A DNA stretch of 64,000 nucleotides from Arcicella lustrica (GTDB taxonomy: Bacteria; Bacteroidota; Bacteroidia; Cytophagales; Spirosomataceae), in the NCBI RefSeq assembly GCF_034930985.1, contig NZ_JAYGIM010000007.1:62001-126000 (forward strand), written 5' to 3'. Positions 16,763 to 26,088 of this stretch are shown here, in pieces. The position numbers and the translations under genes were made by a program. Position 1 is the first letter of the stretch. Each line of letters begins with the position of its first letter. The notes below the pieces were generated by a model. The model was not told the DNA's origin, searched no databases, and saw only the letters and a program-made list of their open reading frames with translations.

Positions 16763-19700
16763 TTATAATCTTATCACTTTTGTAACTAACTGTTTATTAT
16801 TCAGTTGCAATTGAATAATATAAGTCCCAGAAGCCTGTTGTTCTAAATCAAGATCGATGTTGTTAGCTCCTACATCTGCATCTTTATCATAAATGCGAAC
16901 AATACGACCCTGTGTATCTATCACTGATAAGCGTACCGATTGGGCTTCTCGTACATAAAAACTTGCCTTTACTTTCCCATCCGTTGGGTTTGGAGAAACT
17001 ACCAATACATCATCTTTTACCTCTTCTTGCTTTTCAAAAACATCGTTGCTAACTGCTACTCTTGCAGTCGCATTTTCTGTCACTTCAAAATATACTCTAT
17101 CCCCACTTACTACGGTACTAAAATCCGGATAAAACTGACAGTAATCTTGACAGGTTGTTGTCTGACTCCACTTCTGTACTCCATTCACATAAAGTTTCAA
17201 GACTTTTGAGTTGGCACTTGGCCACCAAAGGTCTATTCGATAACCTGAACTAACTACTGGTAAATTAATATCATTCTGATTCGTTGGATAAATAATGCTT
17301 CCTGAAACGCCATTATAACCTTGTATCCAACCTGCATTACCATAGAAGGGAGGAGAGCCTCCATCAAGGCTGTTCTTAGGACCAGCTACGTTTGTATAAG
17401 CATTATTAGATAAATATCTAAACTGATTCGTAGGAATAGTACCAGTCAAACAATAATTCTGTGGGGTATTTCCACAACTTGAGCCTGCTGCCTGAGTGAC
17501 CGTAACAGCTTGACTAAGTCCACCACCACTTACTGTTATCGTTCCGGTTCTACTACCGCCACTGTTAGCTGTTGCTGTTAAGGTAAGTGTTCCATTGTTA
17601 CTACCAGAAGCAGGACTAACACTTAACCAACCTGTTGCATTACTACTCGCTGTCCAAGATACATTCGAACTTACACTGACTGTTGTACTAGTATTACTAG
17701 CACTAGTACTCCAACTACTCTGCGATAAGCTTAGGGTATTTGTTGTGCAATTGGTCGTATTGATTTGGATTCCAGCATAGTTAATACTACCCATATTACC
17801 TCCATGCCAAAATGTATAGATATCACCATCTAAAGCGGATGTCCCTCCAAAACCTGTGCCTGTTAACTTTGTCGTTCCGTTATAGAACTCTAATTCGAAC
17901 AACTCTCCATAACCACTAGCACTAGCTTCAAAACGTACATACTGATAAATAGTACTATTACTAAATGTGAACTCTTGCCAGCTTCCTGTACCATTAGCTG
18001 TAAAAGTGTAAATATCTGTCCAATTACTGTTGTCATTAGAGCCTCTAATTTTAGCCCCCACAAGACGGTCTAAACAACAATCCGCTCTGAAAAGAAGTCT
18101 TACTTTATTCACGGCACAAGAACCAGTGCTAGTAGTACCAGCTTGAGTTACTGTAACTGTTTGACTGAAACCACCACCTGTTACCGTTATTGTTCCTGTT
18201 CTTGCACTTGTTGCTGTATTAGCTGTTGCTGTTAAAGTAAGTGTTCCATTGTTACTACCAGATGTAGGACTAACTGTTAACCATATCTGATTACTACTAG
18301 CTGTCCAAGATACATTGGAACTTACATTAACTGTAGTACTGCCACTAGCAGCAACTGTACTCCAAGTAGATAATGATAAACTTAAAGTGTTAGTCGTATT
18401 TTTATAAAAGTAAAATACTGGATTACCATCAGCATCATTAAAAGTGCTACTCAGCCAACCCGTTGGTACATAACCACTAGGTAATGGGTTAGCTAAACCC
18501 CACCAATCTGAGTCGTTAACATTGATACAAGAATAATACTGATCTACATTGCTATTCTTGGTAAAACCACTCCATGTCCAATAATTCTTCCCTCTAGGTA
18601 CATATCTTGTCACCGAACCACTTACTGATTTTGTACATAATATATAATAGTTATCAAAATGCTTAATAACTACCTCGCCACCTCCTTGGTTGCCGACTAC
18701 TACCTCATCGGCAGGACAAGTACTTGCTGTCGTTCCAGCTTGGGTTACTGCAACACTTTGACTTATTCCACCACCTGTTACCGTTATTGTTCCGGTTCTT
18801 GCATACGTATCTGTATTGGCTGTTGCTGTTAAAGTAAGTGTACCATTGTTACTACCAGATGTAGGACTAACTGTTAACCATATCTGATTACTACTAGCTG
18901 TCCAAGATACATTGGAATTAATACTTACACTCGTACTATTACTACTAGCGCTTGGACTCCAACTACTTTGTGATAAACTTAATGTTGAAGGTGTATTACA
19001 CGTTGTCTGAGTGAAGTTCCATAATCTATGATTTCCCAAACTTTCACTAGTTGATCCATATAGCTGTAAGTATTGTCCCGTTCCATAACCTTCCATATCC
19101 CAAGTAATACCTGTGGGAGTAGACACTCTGTAAGACCCACTGCTATTTTCTAAATTCCAAAGATTATTACCACTTGTACCAGAAGTTACATGAGTGCCCT
19201 CATTATAATTATCTACTTTTAAATATTGCTGATTCGACTGAGAAACAAATTGATATGAACTACCAGAAGTGACTGCCTTCCAAATTTGAGTAGTTTGGTT
19301 ATTCGCTACTTGTTGTTGAATGGTACCATCAGACATGAGCTGCATATAATTGTTGGTCTGCTTACTTTGAATGGTGTAACAATTATCATTAATTACAACA
19401 TTTGAACTTGGGTCTGTTTCAGCAAAACAATTAGCAGAATTTGTATTCATACCATTAGCAATTAACCTACTTCGTGGTATGAATGTTCCATCTTCAAGTG
19501 ACGCTACCCAGATGCCATTATACTTGCTTGCATAACATGGTAAATTTACATCACTTAAAATTCCTATCTCAGCCCCCTCTTCATCATCTTCAGGGCAATC
19601 ACCTGCTGCTAGTCTGCAGCTACCTGAAATTTGTATTGTAGTTGAATTCGTTGACTCTTGAGTATTACTGCCATAAAATCTTCTTACTGTAGTAATTGTA

Positions 19701-22054
19701 TAAGTACCTGTTGATAAATTCGTATAATTTAATGTATAAATATTCCACGAATTTGCTTGTAAAATAAGTGGACTGGTTAAATTTCCTCCTGTAATTCTTA
19801 TAGACTGTACGTAGTTACTTGTTGTATTGCTATTTGGTATTATAAGATCAATAGTCATAATTTGTGGTGTAAATTTATAGCCTCTTGATGCTTTACATAG
19901 ACCACTTGGAAGAACATTATTTTTTCGCCCTACCTTAAAATATGTCCCTGTCTGCATAACTTTAGGTGGTATGGGTAATGAACAATTCGCTAATACTGCC
20001 TCTGTATTTGTAATACCAAAATTCTCTCTAAGTGCCAACGTATTTAATGCTCCTAAATCACCTCTTATTCTAGCATGTTCATTATTAAAATCGTCACCAT
20101 AAATAGCGGCAAAAGGTGTTAGGTTTGTATTGATTGTTTGAAAAGTTGATGCATTGATAATAGAACCACTAATTGGGAATGTATAATCATTATCATTAAC
20201 TAATGAGCCCCTATAATCTATCGAACTAAAAGTTGGGACAAAACTAAAGGATGGATTTGTAGTACTGTAAATAGGAAAACCATATCCAAGACCACTACTT
20301 ATATACCCACCAGGAGTTCTATCAAGATTTCTATTGAAATTAACATAAGATGAGCTAAATGAAATGTTACAAATGCCAATGGCATCGCCATCATACACTT
20401 TCGTACTTTGTCCTACCTGATTTGACCAAGCATCTATGAAACTATTACAAAGAATACCCACAACATCAACATCTAAAATCTTATCTCCTGGGTTCAAAAC
20501 ACCATTAGTATAGTTACGATTAGGGGTGCCATTTAAAGAACCATTAACTAAAGCAATATTTCTAATGCCTCCTTGGTTTGGATAACCGCCATTTCCCAAA
20601 TTTTTCAAATCCTGTCGGAAAGAGTCAAATAATGGGTGTTTTTCAAGTGTTGAACTTTGATGAATTAATAATTGGCAGGCTGCTGGCGAGTAAATTGCCA
20701 TAACTTCGGGTACAAGTAGCGCAACTAAAAGAGAAAAAAAACCTCCTGTATGTCCATAAAGGTTTCGTCCAAGAGCAACTAGTCCTGGTGGAACATTGGC
20801 ACCTTGATGAGGTGTATCAAATGCAATGTAATGGCTAACATTATGTGTTTGCCCTGCATTTTCCATACTACGTAATGCCCATCTTGCTATTAATCCAGAC
20901 ATACTTTCGCCTATCACTACCAGCTTGTTATTACCCACCTTTATACTATTAACTTCATTTATTACTCTTTTCAAAACTTCTGCATTGTTCTGCATATAAT
21001 CTCGACCATCAGAATAATTAACAAATACTAAATCATATCCATGGTTACGAAAAGCATAGAGATAGGGATAATATTTGGCAACCATATCACTGATATTAAC
21101 GTCTTGTCCAATATCAAATCCTTCTGCTATAATGATTGGTTTATCAAATACTCCATCGCAACCTGTATATATTTGATATTCGCCTCCTACCACATTTTGT
21201 TCCACTCGCCCATTTTTAACAGACTCTTGAACTACTTTTATAGCATTTACAGTTTTTTTACTCATATAGGGCTGTGGACGCTCTAATTGATGTATTGTTA
21301 ATATATTATAAGTTAAAAAAGTCCCTCGCTTGGTTACAAGCTTTATTGCAATCGCAACATCGCCAATCGTTGTGAACTGATAAGGAATTAGCTGTTCTTT
21401 AAAGTCAAAAACCCTGTAGCCTTTGCCGTCTTGAAAATCAATTTCTATTTGTTTTATTTGATTACTAATATTACTTTGAAGTAAATCTGGACTAATCTGA
21501 AAATTTACATTGCCTTGAAAGATTTCTCCCTGAAGTAATCCCGCCGTAATTATTTCAACATTTTCATAATCTTTTGAATCAGCTTTCTTGTTGTTATTTT
21601 TAGCCTTAACATTATCATTTATCTGAGCCTCTGTCAATAAAAGGGCATCAGCATTGATAATACCAATGGGTATAATATTACTTTCAGTGATTTGATCCCG
21701 AGAAAAATTTTGAATTGCTTCAATTTTTTTTGGCTTAGGTTTATCGTTTAGGTCAGCATTGGCTACAATAGTGGTAAGTAGATTAAAATACCTTGTATTT
21801 AAGGTTAAAATAGAGGCACCATCCTTATCTTTTTCTTTAGATTTAGACCGTAGGGGTTCTAAAATTGACTTTATGAACTGTGCTTTGTTTAGAAACCCTT
21901 TTCCTTTAAAACTTGAGGTGTCTATTTTTGCAAGAGCTTCTTTTGTTTCTTTATCACTTTGAGCGTAAGAAGTAAAAGAAAGAAAAGAAAGAAAAAATAG
22001 AAATGAAATATTTATCCCTATAAGAAATAGGGAATTGTAGATTTTTGTTTTCAT
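16763..22054 (-). CDS. Giant T9SS-secreted multidomain protein: alpha/beta-hydrolase-like, ricin-like, 3 BACON, F5/8-like domains
   Basis: 1763 aa. Signal peptide 1-31. Residues about 300-700 form an alpha/beta-hydrolase (lipase/PGAP1-like) region, with nucleophile elbow VVIGESMSGLIARW (Ser384), FDTPHQGA (Asp413) and a candidate His660. A ricin-type beta-trefoil-like part spans about 891-1020 (NYMQLMSDG, QYLKVDNYN, QYLQLYG). Three BACON domains lie at about 1024-1107, 1223-1306 and 1440-1522. A discoidin/F5-8-like part is at about 1312-1434, and a T9SS type-A sorting domain at about 1685-1763 (SPNPTDGKVK, then SGTYIIQL). BACON and ricin modules probably bind glycans. The substrate is unknown. 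The true catalytic triad is inferred. Confidence 0.85.
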   Translation of the reverse strand: MKTKIYNSLFLIGINISFLFFLSFLSFTSYAQSDKETKEALAKIDTSSFKGKGFLNKAQFIKSILEPLRSKSKEKDKDGASILTLNTRYFNLLTTIVANADLNDKPKPKKIEAIQNFSRDQITESNIIPIGIINADALLLTEAQINDNVKAKNNNKKADSKDYENVEIITAGLLQGEIFQGNVNFQISPDLLQSNISNQIKQIEIDFQDGKGYRVFDFKEQLIPYQFTTIGDVAIAIKLVTKRGTFLTYNILTIHQLERPQPYMSKKTVNAIKVVQESVKNGRVEQNVVGGEYQIYTGCDGVFDKPIIIAEGFDIGQDVNISDMVAKYYPYLYAFRNHGYDLVFVNYSDGRDYMQNNAEVLKRVINEVNSIKVGNNKLVVIGESMSGLIARWALRSMENAGQTHNVSHYIAFDTPHQGANVPPGLVALGRNLYGHTGGFFSLLVALLVPEVMAIYSPAACQLLIHQSSTLEKHPLFDSFRQDLKNLGNGGYPNQGGIRNIALVNGSLNGTPNRNYTNGVLNPGDKILDVDVVGILCNSFIDAWSNQVGQSTKVYDGDAIGICNISFSSSYVNFNRNLDRTPGGYISSGLGYGFPIYSTTNPSFSFVPTFSSIDYRGSLVNDNDYTFPISGSIINASTFQTINTNLTPFAAIYGDDFNNEHARIRGDLGALNTLALRENFGITNTEAVLANCSLPIPPKVMQTGTYFKVGRKNNVLPSGLCKASRGYKFTPQIMTIDLIIPNSNTTSNYVQSIRITGGNLTSPLILQANSWNIYTLNYTNLSTGTYTITTVRRFYGSNTQESTNSTTIQISGSCRLAAGDCPEDDEEGAEIGILSDVNLPCYASKYNGIWVASLEDGTFIPRSRLIANGMNTNSANCFAETDPSSNVVINDNCYTIQSKQTNNYMQLMSDGTIQQQVANNQTTQIWKAVTSGSSYQFVSQSNQQYLKVDNYNEGTHVTSGTSGNNLWNLENSSGSYRVSTPTGITWDMEGYGTGQYLQLYGSTSESLGNHRLWNFTQTTCNTPSTLSLSQSSWSPSASSNSTSVSINSNVSWTASSNQIWLTVSPTSGSNNGTLTLTATANTDTYARTGTITVTGGGISQSVAVTQAGTTASTCPADEVVVGNQGGGEVVIKHFDNYYILCTKSVSGSVTRYVPRGKNYWTWSGFTKNSNVDQYYSCINVNDSDWWGLANPLPSGYVPTGWLSSTFNDADGNPVFYFYKNTTNTLSLSLSTWSTVAASGSTTVNVSSNVSWTASSNQIWLTVSPTSGSNNGTLTLTATANTATSARTGTITVTGGGFSQTVTVTQAGTTSTGSCAVNKVRLLFRADCCLDRLVGAKIRGSNDNSNWTDIYTFTANGTGSWQEFTFSNSTIYQYVRFEASASGYGELFELEFYNGTTKLTGTGFGGTSALDGDIYTFWHGGNMGSINYAGIQINTTNCTTNTLSLSQSSWSTSASNTSTTVSVSSNVSWTASSNATGWLSVSPASGSNNGTLTLTATANSGGSRTGTITVSGGGLSQAVTVTQAAGSSCGNTPQNYCLTGTIPTNQFRYLSNNAYTNVAGPKNSLDGGSPPFYGNAGWIQGYNGVSGSIIYPTNQNDINLPVVSSGYRIDLWWPSANSKVLKLYVNGVQKWSQTTTCQDYCQFYPDFSTVVSGDRVYFEVTENATARVAVSNDVFEKQEEVKDDVLVVSPNPTDGKVKASFYVREAQSVRLSVIDTQGRIVRIYDKDADVGANNIDLDLEQQASGTYIIQLQLNNKQLVTKVIRL
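17500..18995 (-). repeat. Three near-identical BACON-encoding DNA repeats
   Basis: Blocks of roughly 250 bases at about 17490-17735, 18125-18390 and 18730-18985 code for the BACON domains of the giant protein. Two of them (about 18176-18320 and 18773-18917) are nearly identical at the DNA level, for example sharing GGACTAACTGTTAACCATAT. This suggests recent duplication or gene conversion and leaves the gene open to domain loss or gain by recombination. Confidence 0.8.
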
Positions 22055-22058
22055 AAAT

Positions 22059-22478
22059 TTATCTTTTTCTAAGTTGAAAATTAAAAGTATTTGTTTCTCC
22101 GTAGATTATTGGTCCGACTGGATTCCCCACTTGCTCATATTGATTATTTTCCCAAACGTAAATATTATATTTAGTCATTAAATCATAGTTTGTATTACTT
22201 TCTGGTAGAAATTCAGTTTGTCCGTTGGTAACTATATATGAAATAGTATAAATTCCATCCTTATTAGTTTCTTCAGTAGCATCAAAGGTGGGAATAGGAG
22301 AAAGCCCTTTTAAGTAATATCCACTAAATTGAAATTTTAATCCAACGACAGGCATATTATTTTCATCAATTACTTTTCCAGTAATGATAGTTGGACGGTC
22401 AGGAAATTCATCTTTCCCACAAGAAAAAAGGATAGGGGGTAATACACCCAAAACTCCAAGAAATTTTCTTCGTTTCAT
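22059..22478 (-). CDS. Lipoprotein with CarboxypepD-regulatory-like domain (copy 1)
   Basis: 139 aa from the ATG at 22478; the frame extends upstream but this start matches its paralogue. The leader MKRRKFLGVLG has a twin-arginine-like RRKFL and a lipobox LFSC, so it may be a Tat-type lipoprotein. After it comes TIITGKVIDENNMPVVGLKF, a strand pattern like carboxypeptidase-regulatory (Ig-like) domains. Its stop is 5 bases before the giant protein's ATG, so the two are probably in one transcript. It is a close paralogue of the gene at 22778-23200. Function unknown. Confidence 0.75.
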   Translation of the reverse strand: MKRRKFLGVLGVLPPILFSCGKDEFPDRPTIITGKVIDENNMPVVGLKFQFSGYYLKGLSPIPTFDATEETNKDGIYTISYIVTNGQTEFLPESNTNYDLMTKYNIYVWENNQYEQVGNPVGPIIYGETNTFNFQLRKR

Positions 22479-22777
22479 GTTAAGTACAGAATTTAGATTG
22501 TTAGAAATTAAACACAATGATATATCCATCAGGTGTATTGAACCGCTGATGTGTAATCTGTTAATTCATTTAAGGGGATAAAAAAGACAGGCAAAATAGG
22601 CATTTTGGTGTCGGTGAACTACTTAGCTACATTATTGCTTCAAAAATGTAAAAAAAATATCTGTGAAGCAAGTTTTTAGTGTCTTTTGTTGAAAATAAAG
22701 GATAATAGAGAGCAAATTGTGCTGTAATGATTTTATATTACTTTCTTATACAGCCAAGAGAGAAGAAATAATGTTAA

Positions 22778-23200
22778 TCATATTTTTCTAAGCTGAAAAT
22801 TAAAAGTGTTTGTTTCACCATTAATGATTGGCCCGACTGGATTCCCCACTTGTTCATATTTATTATTTTTCCAAACGTAAATATTATATTGACTATTTAA
22901 ATCATAGTTTGTATCACTAAATGGTAAGAATGTAGTTTGTCCATAGTCAACCATGTGTGAAATAGTATAAACTCCATCTTTATTAGTTTCTCCAATTACA
23001 TTGAATATAGAGATACGATAAAAAAGACTCTTTGCATAATCTGCACCAAATTGAAATTTTAAGCCAACGACAGGCATATTATTTTCATCAATTACTTTTC
23101 CAGTAATGATAGTCGGACGGTCTGGAAATTCATCTTTTCCACAAGAAAAAAGTATAGGTGGCAATATGCCCAAAACGCCAAGAAATTTTCTTCGTTTCAT
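22778..23200 (-). CDS. Lipoprotein with CarboxypepD-regulatory-like domain (copy 2)
   Basis: 140 aa. Same leader (MKRRKFLGVLG, lipobox LFSC) and the same ITGKVIDENNMPVVGLKF segment as copy 1. The two differ mainly between residues 54 and 100 (GADYAKSLFYRISIFNVIG here against SGYYLKGLSPIPTFDATEE there), while both ends are nearly identical. This is a tandem duplication with a diverging centre. The 299 bases between the copies hold no gene that I can see. Confidence 0.75.
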   Translation of the reverse strand: MKRRKFLGVLGILPPILFSCGKDEFPDRPTIITGKVIDENNMPVVGLKFQFGADYAKSLFYRISIFNVIGETNKDGVYTISHMVDYGQTTFLPFSDTNYDLNSQYNIYVWKNNKYEQVGNPVGPIINGETNTFNFQLRKI

Positions 23201-23245
23201 GTTATTATAGAACTGAGTTGTTAAAAATTAAAATAAGTAATAATC

Positions 23246-24286
23246 CTAAACCACCACTTCTGTCTTCTCTAATTTAAATGAAAAAGTTGTTCCTTTTTCT
23301 GGTTTTGAGGCTACTGAAATTTTGGTTCTGTGGGCATTTAAAATGTGTTTTACAATGGCTAAACCTAATCCTGATGAGCCATCCGAACGACTTCTGGCTT
23401 TATCTACTCTATAAAATCTTTCAAAAATTCTGTTTAAATGTTCTGGCGCAATGCCTGGTCCATTATCTCTGATAGAAACTTTCCAATCTTTTTTATCTTC
23501 TTCAAAATTTACAATTACTGTTCCGTTTTCATTGCCGTATTTAATGGCATTTTCTACGAGATTCGTCACTACTTGTCCGATTCTTTGCGCATCTGCTTTC
23601 ACCCAAACTTGTAATTGTGGCGACTTAATTTGTAGCGTTGTGTTCTTGGCTTTCGCTTTCCCTTCCAATTGCTCAAATACTTCTTTGGTGATTTGCTTAA
23701 TATCAACCTTCGCCCGATTCATCTTAATATCGCCCGTTTCCATTTGAGAGAGCGTCAATAAATCTTTTACCAAAATATCTAAACCGTCTAAACTTTTAGC
23801 CGCTTTTACAAGGAATCTTTCACGAACGTTTTCATCATCCATCGCTCCGTCGAGTAAAGTATGTACAAAACCTTGTGCCGCAAAAATGGGTGTTTTCAAT
23901 TCATGCGAAACGTTGGCTAAAAATTCACGACGATACTTTTCTAAGCGTTTCAATTCTGTTACTTCTTGTTCCTTTTTAGAAACATAGACAAACAATTCAT
24001 CATTCAATTTCTTGAGCGGATTATTGTTTTTGTATAATTTCTTTCTGGTAACACCGAAATCTTTGATTTTTAGTCGGTTGATAGAATCATACATTTTATT
24101 GATTTCTTGAAAAACCAAGTAATCCAACACAAAATAAATGAGAATTCCCGCCACAATCAGCGTCGCAATAAAGCTTACGAACAGCACATTGGCATTCGAT
24201 TCGGGCAGAAAAGAAAGAAAAGAAGTAATAAAAGCGGCAATGACGATAGCCAATAAAGTGGCTAACAATTTGGGATTCAGAAGCAT
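23246..24286 (-). CDS. Membrane sensor histidine kinase (PhoR-like)
   Basis: 346 aa. Two N-terminal membrane segments (about 8-28 and 34-57) with a very short periplasmic loop. A linker/coiled coil leads to the HisKA domain with phospho-acceptor His128 in NVSHELKTPI, and the HATPase domain has the N box NLVENAIKYGN, G1 DNGPGIAPEH, F box ERFYRVDKARSR and G2 GSSGLGLAIV. No response regulator is adjacent in the window, so it is an orphan here. PhoR-like is judged from layout only; the tiny loop suggests sensing within the membrane or through partners. Confidence 0.93.
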   Translation of the reverse strand: MLLNPKLLATLLAIVIAAFITSFLSFLPESNANVLFVSFIATLIVAGILIYFVLDYLVFQEINKMYDSINRLKIKDFGVTRKKLYKNNNPLKKLNDELFVYVSKKEQEVTELKRLEKYRREFLANVSHELKTPIFAAQGFVHTLLDGAMDDENVRERFLVKAAKSLDGLDILVKDLLTLSQMETGDIKMNRAKVDIKQITKEVFEQLEGKAKAKNTTLQIKSPQLQVWVKADAQRIGQVVTNLVENAIKYGNENGTVIVNFEEDKKDWKVSIRDNGPGIAPEHLNRIFERFYRVDKARSRSDGSSGLGLAIVKHILNAHRTKISVASKPEKGTTFSFKLEKTEVVV

Positions 24287-24450
24287 GAGAAAACCGTATT
24301 CGTTTTTGATAAAAGGATTTTTACTTTTCTAAAAGGGTAAAGCATGGTAATCCTTATGCAAGTTTCACGTTTTTTGGCGATAATTTGTATTAAATTTAGG
24401 AAAATGAATACGAAAATGATTTCCTAAATCGTAGCTCAATAATTCTTTTG

Positions 24451-24458
24451 TACCTTTG
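24451..24458 (+). promoter_or_regulatory. -7 element upstream of purB
   Basis: TACCTTTG fits TAnnTTTG; I see no clear -33 partner. Transcription would start near 24465, about 78 bases before the ATG. Confidence 0.4.
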
Positions 24459-24507
24459 TTCTTTCCTTAAACATATTGAAGGCATTGAATTTTGAGTAAG
24501 AATCGTC

Positions 24508-24539
24508 ACTCAATCGCTCAATCACTCAATTACTCATTT
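24508..24539 (+). repeat. Four 8-bp tandem units in the purB leader
   Basis: Units ACTCAATC, GCTCAATC, ACTCAATT and ACTCATTT are head-to-tail, ending 4 bases before the purB ATG. They lie in the leader RNA, next to the translation start. Confidence 0.6.
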
Positions 24540-24542
24540 AAA

Positions 24543-25889
24543 ATGCAACTCAATCAATTAACCGCAATCTCTCCCATCGATGGGCGTTACCGCAAGCAAG
24601 TAGAAAGTCTTGCTCCTTTTTTCTCTGAATTTGGGCTTATCAAATATCGTGTTCGTATTGAAATAGAGTACTTCATCGCTCTTTGCGAAATACCTTTACC
24701 TCAATTAGAATCGATTAATAAAGATTTGTTTACGGCTTTAAGAGACATTTATCTTAATTTCTCTGAAGAAGATGCCCTTTGGATCAAGGAAACTGAAAAA
24801 GTAACCAATCATGATGTGAAAGCGGTTGAGTATTTTATCAAACATAAATTAGATAAGTTTGGTATTAACGATTCCCTTGAGTTCATTCATTTTGGACTTA
24901 CTTCTCAAGATGTAAACAATACTGCTATTCCATTGTCTTTATTAGAAGCAATGAACGAAGTATTAGTACCAAAATTAGAAGAAGTAATTGCTAAAATTGA
25001 AGCCTTAGCCGAAGAATGGAAAGATATTCCATTGTTAGCGCATACGCATGGTCAGCCAGCTTCTCCAACTCGTTTGGGTAAAGAATTCATGGTGTTTGTA
25101 GAAAGAATGGAACGCCAAATGGATTTATTGAAAACCATTCCATACTCTGCAAAATTTGGTGGTGCAACAGGTAATTTCAATGCCCATAATGTAGCTTATC
25201 CAGAAAATAATTGGGTAGCATTCGGAAATTCATTTGTAAAATCTTTAGGATTGGTTCGTAGCAAATACACTACTCAGATTGAACATTACGATAACTTAGC
25301 TGCTTTGATGGATAATTTAAAACGTTTGAACAACATCGTTTTAGATTTAGATCGTGATATTTGGACTTACGTTTCGATGGGTTACTTCAAACAAAAAATC
25401 AAAGCAGGTGAAGTAGGCTCTTCGGCAATGCCACATAAAGTAAACCCAATTGATTTTGAAAACTCAGAAGGAAACGTGGGTATTGCCAACGCTTTGTATG
25501 AATTCTTAGCAGCAAAATTACCAGTATCTCGTTTACAAAGAGATTTAACAGATTCAACAGTACTTAGAAATTTGGGTGTGCCGATTGGTCATCAGTTAAT
25601 TGCTTTAACCGCTTTATTGCGTGGTTTGAATAAATTAGAATTGAACCAAGAAGCTATCAATGCAGATTTAGAAGATAACTGGGCAGTTGTAGCAGAAGCC
25701 ATTCAAACGATTTTGAGAAGAGAAGGTTATCCACAACCTTATGAAGCGTTAAAAGCTTTGACACGTAAGAATGATAAAATCACCGAAAAAACCATTGCAG
25801 AATTTATCGACGGTTTAGAAATCAGTGATAAAGTAAAATATGAATTAAAACGAATTACTCCATTCAATTATGTGGGTGTGGTAGAGTAA
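24543..25889 (+). CDS. purB: Adenylosuccinate lyase
   Basis: 448 aa from the ATG at 24543. An upstream TTG at 24492 would add 17 residues encoded by the tandem repeat and is unlikely. It cleaves SAICAR and adenylosuccinate in purine synthesis. The fumarase/aspartase-superfamily signature is GSSAMPHKVNPIDFEN, the start region is LTAISPIDGRYRKQ, and the catalytic His region is LAHTHGQPASPTRLGKE. The enzyme is the longer, E. coli-like PurB type. It is followed by a hairpin terminator. Confidence 0.97.
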   Translation: MQLNQLTAISPIDGRYRKQVESLAPFFSEFGLIKYRVRIEIEYFIALCEIPLPQLESINKDLFTALRDIYLNFSEEDALWIKETEKVTNHDVKAVEYFIKHKLDKFGINDSLEFIHFGLTSQDVNNTAIPLSLLEAMNEVLVPKLEEVIAKIEALAEEWKDIPLLAHTHGQPASPTRLGKEFMVFVERMERQMDLLKTIPYSAKFGGATGNFNAHNVAYPENNWVAFGNSFVKSLGLVRSKYTTQIEHYDNLAALMDNLKRLNNIVLDLDRDIWTYVSMGYFKQKIKAGEVGSSAMPHKVNPIDFENSEGNVGIANALYEFLAAKLPVSRLQRDLTDSTVLRNLGVPIGHQLIALTALLRGLNKLELNQEAINADLEDNWAVVAEAIQTILRREGYPQPYEALKALTRKNDKITEKTIAEFIDGLEISDKVKYELKRITPFNYVGVVE

Positions 25890-25912
25890 TTTATAATAAA
25901 ATTTCGATAGAG

Positions 25913-25942
25913 AGGCTTTAGGCATTGATTTGCTTAAAGCCT
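25913..25942 (+). terminator. Terminator of purB
   Basis: AGGCTTTAGGCA and TGCTTAAAGCCT arms (one G-T wobble) around a 6-base loop, followed by a run of T. Confidence 0.75.
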
Positions 25943-26020
25943 TTTTTGTTTGTTGCTTTAGCATTCAGCTTTGAAAAAATTGTCAAAGCTAATCTTACCT
26001 ATTACTCCAACCCCTAAAAA

Positions 26021-26056
26021 CACAAAAGCGAAAACCTTTCGATTTTCGCTTTTGTG
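26021..26056. terminator. Terminator of the rpsL-rpsG unit
   Basis: 14-base perfect arms (CACAAAAGCGAAAA at 26021-26034 and its complement at 26043-26056) with an 8-base loop. It lies 32 bases past the rpsG stop on the minus strand. Confidence 0.75.
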
Positions 26057-26088
26057 CTGTGTGTATCTCGTTGTTGTTAATAATTGAA

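Noticed and set aside
17490..18985. CRISPR-like regular repeats
   Set aside because: They are in-frame BACON domain repeats, too long and with coding spacers.
24492..24542. Upstream TTG start of purB
   Set aside because: It would translate the 8-bp repeat tract; the ATG at 24543 begins the conserved PurB N-terminus.
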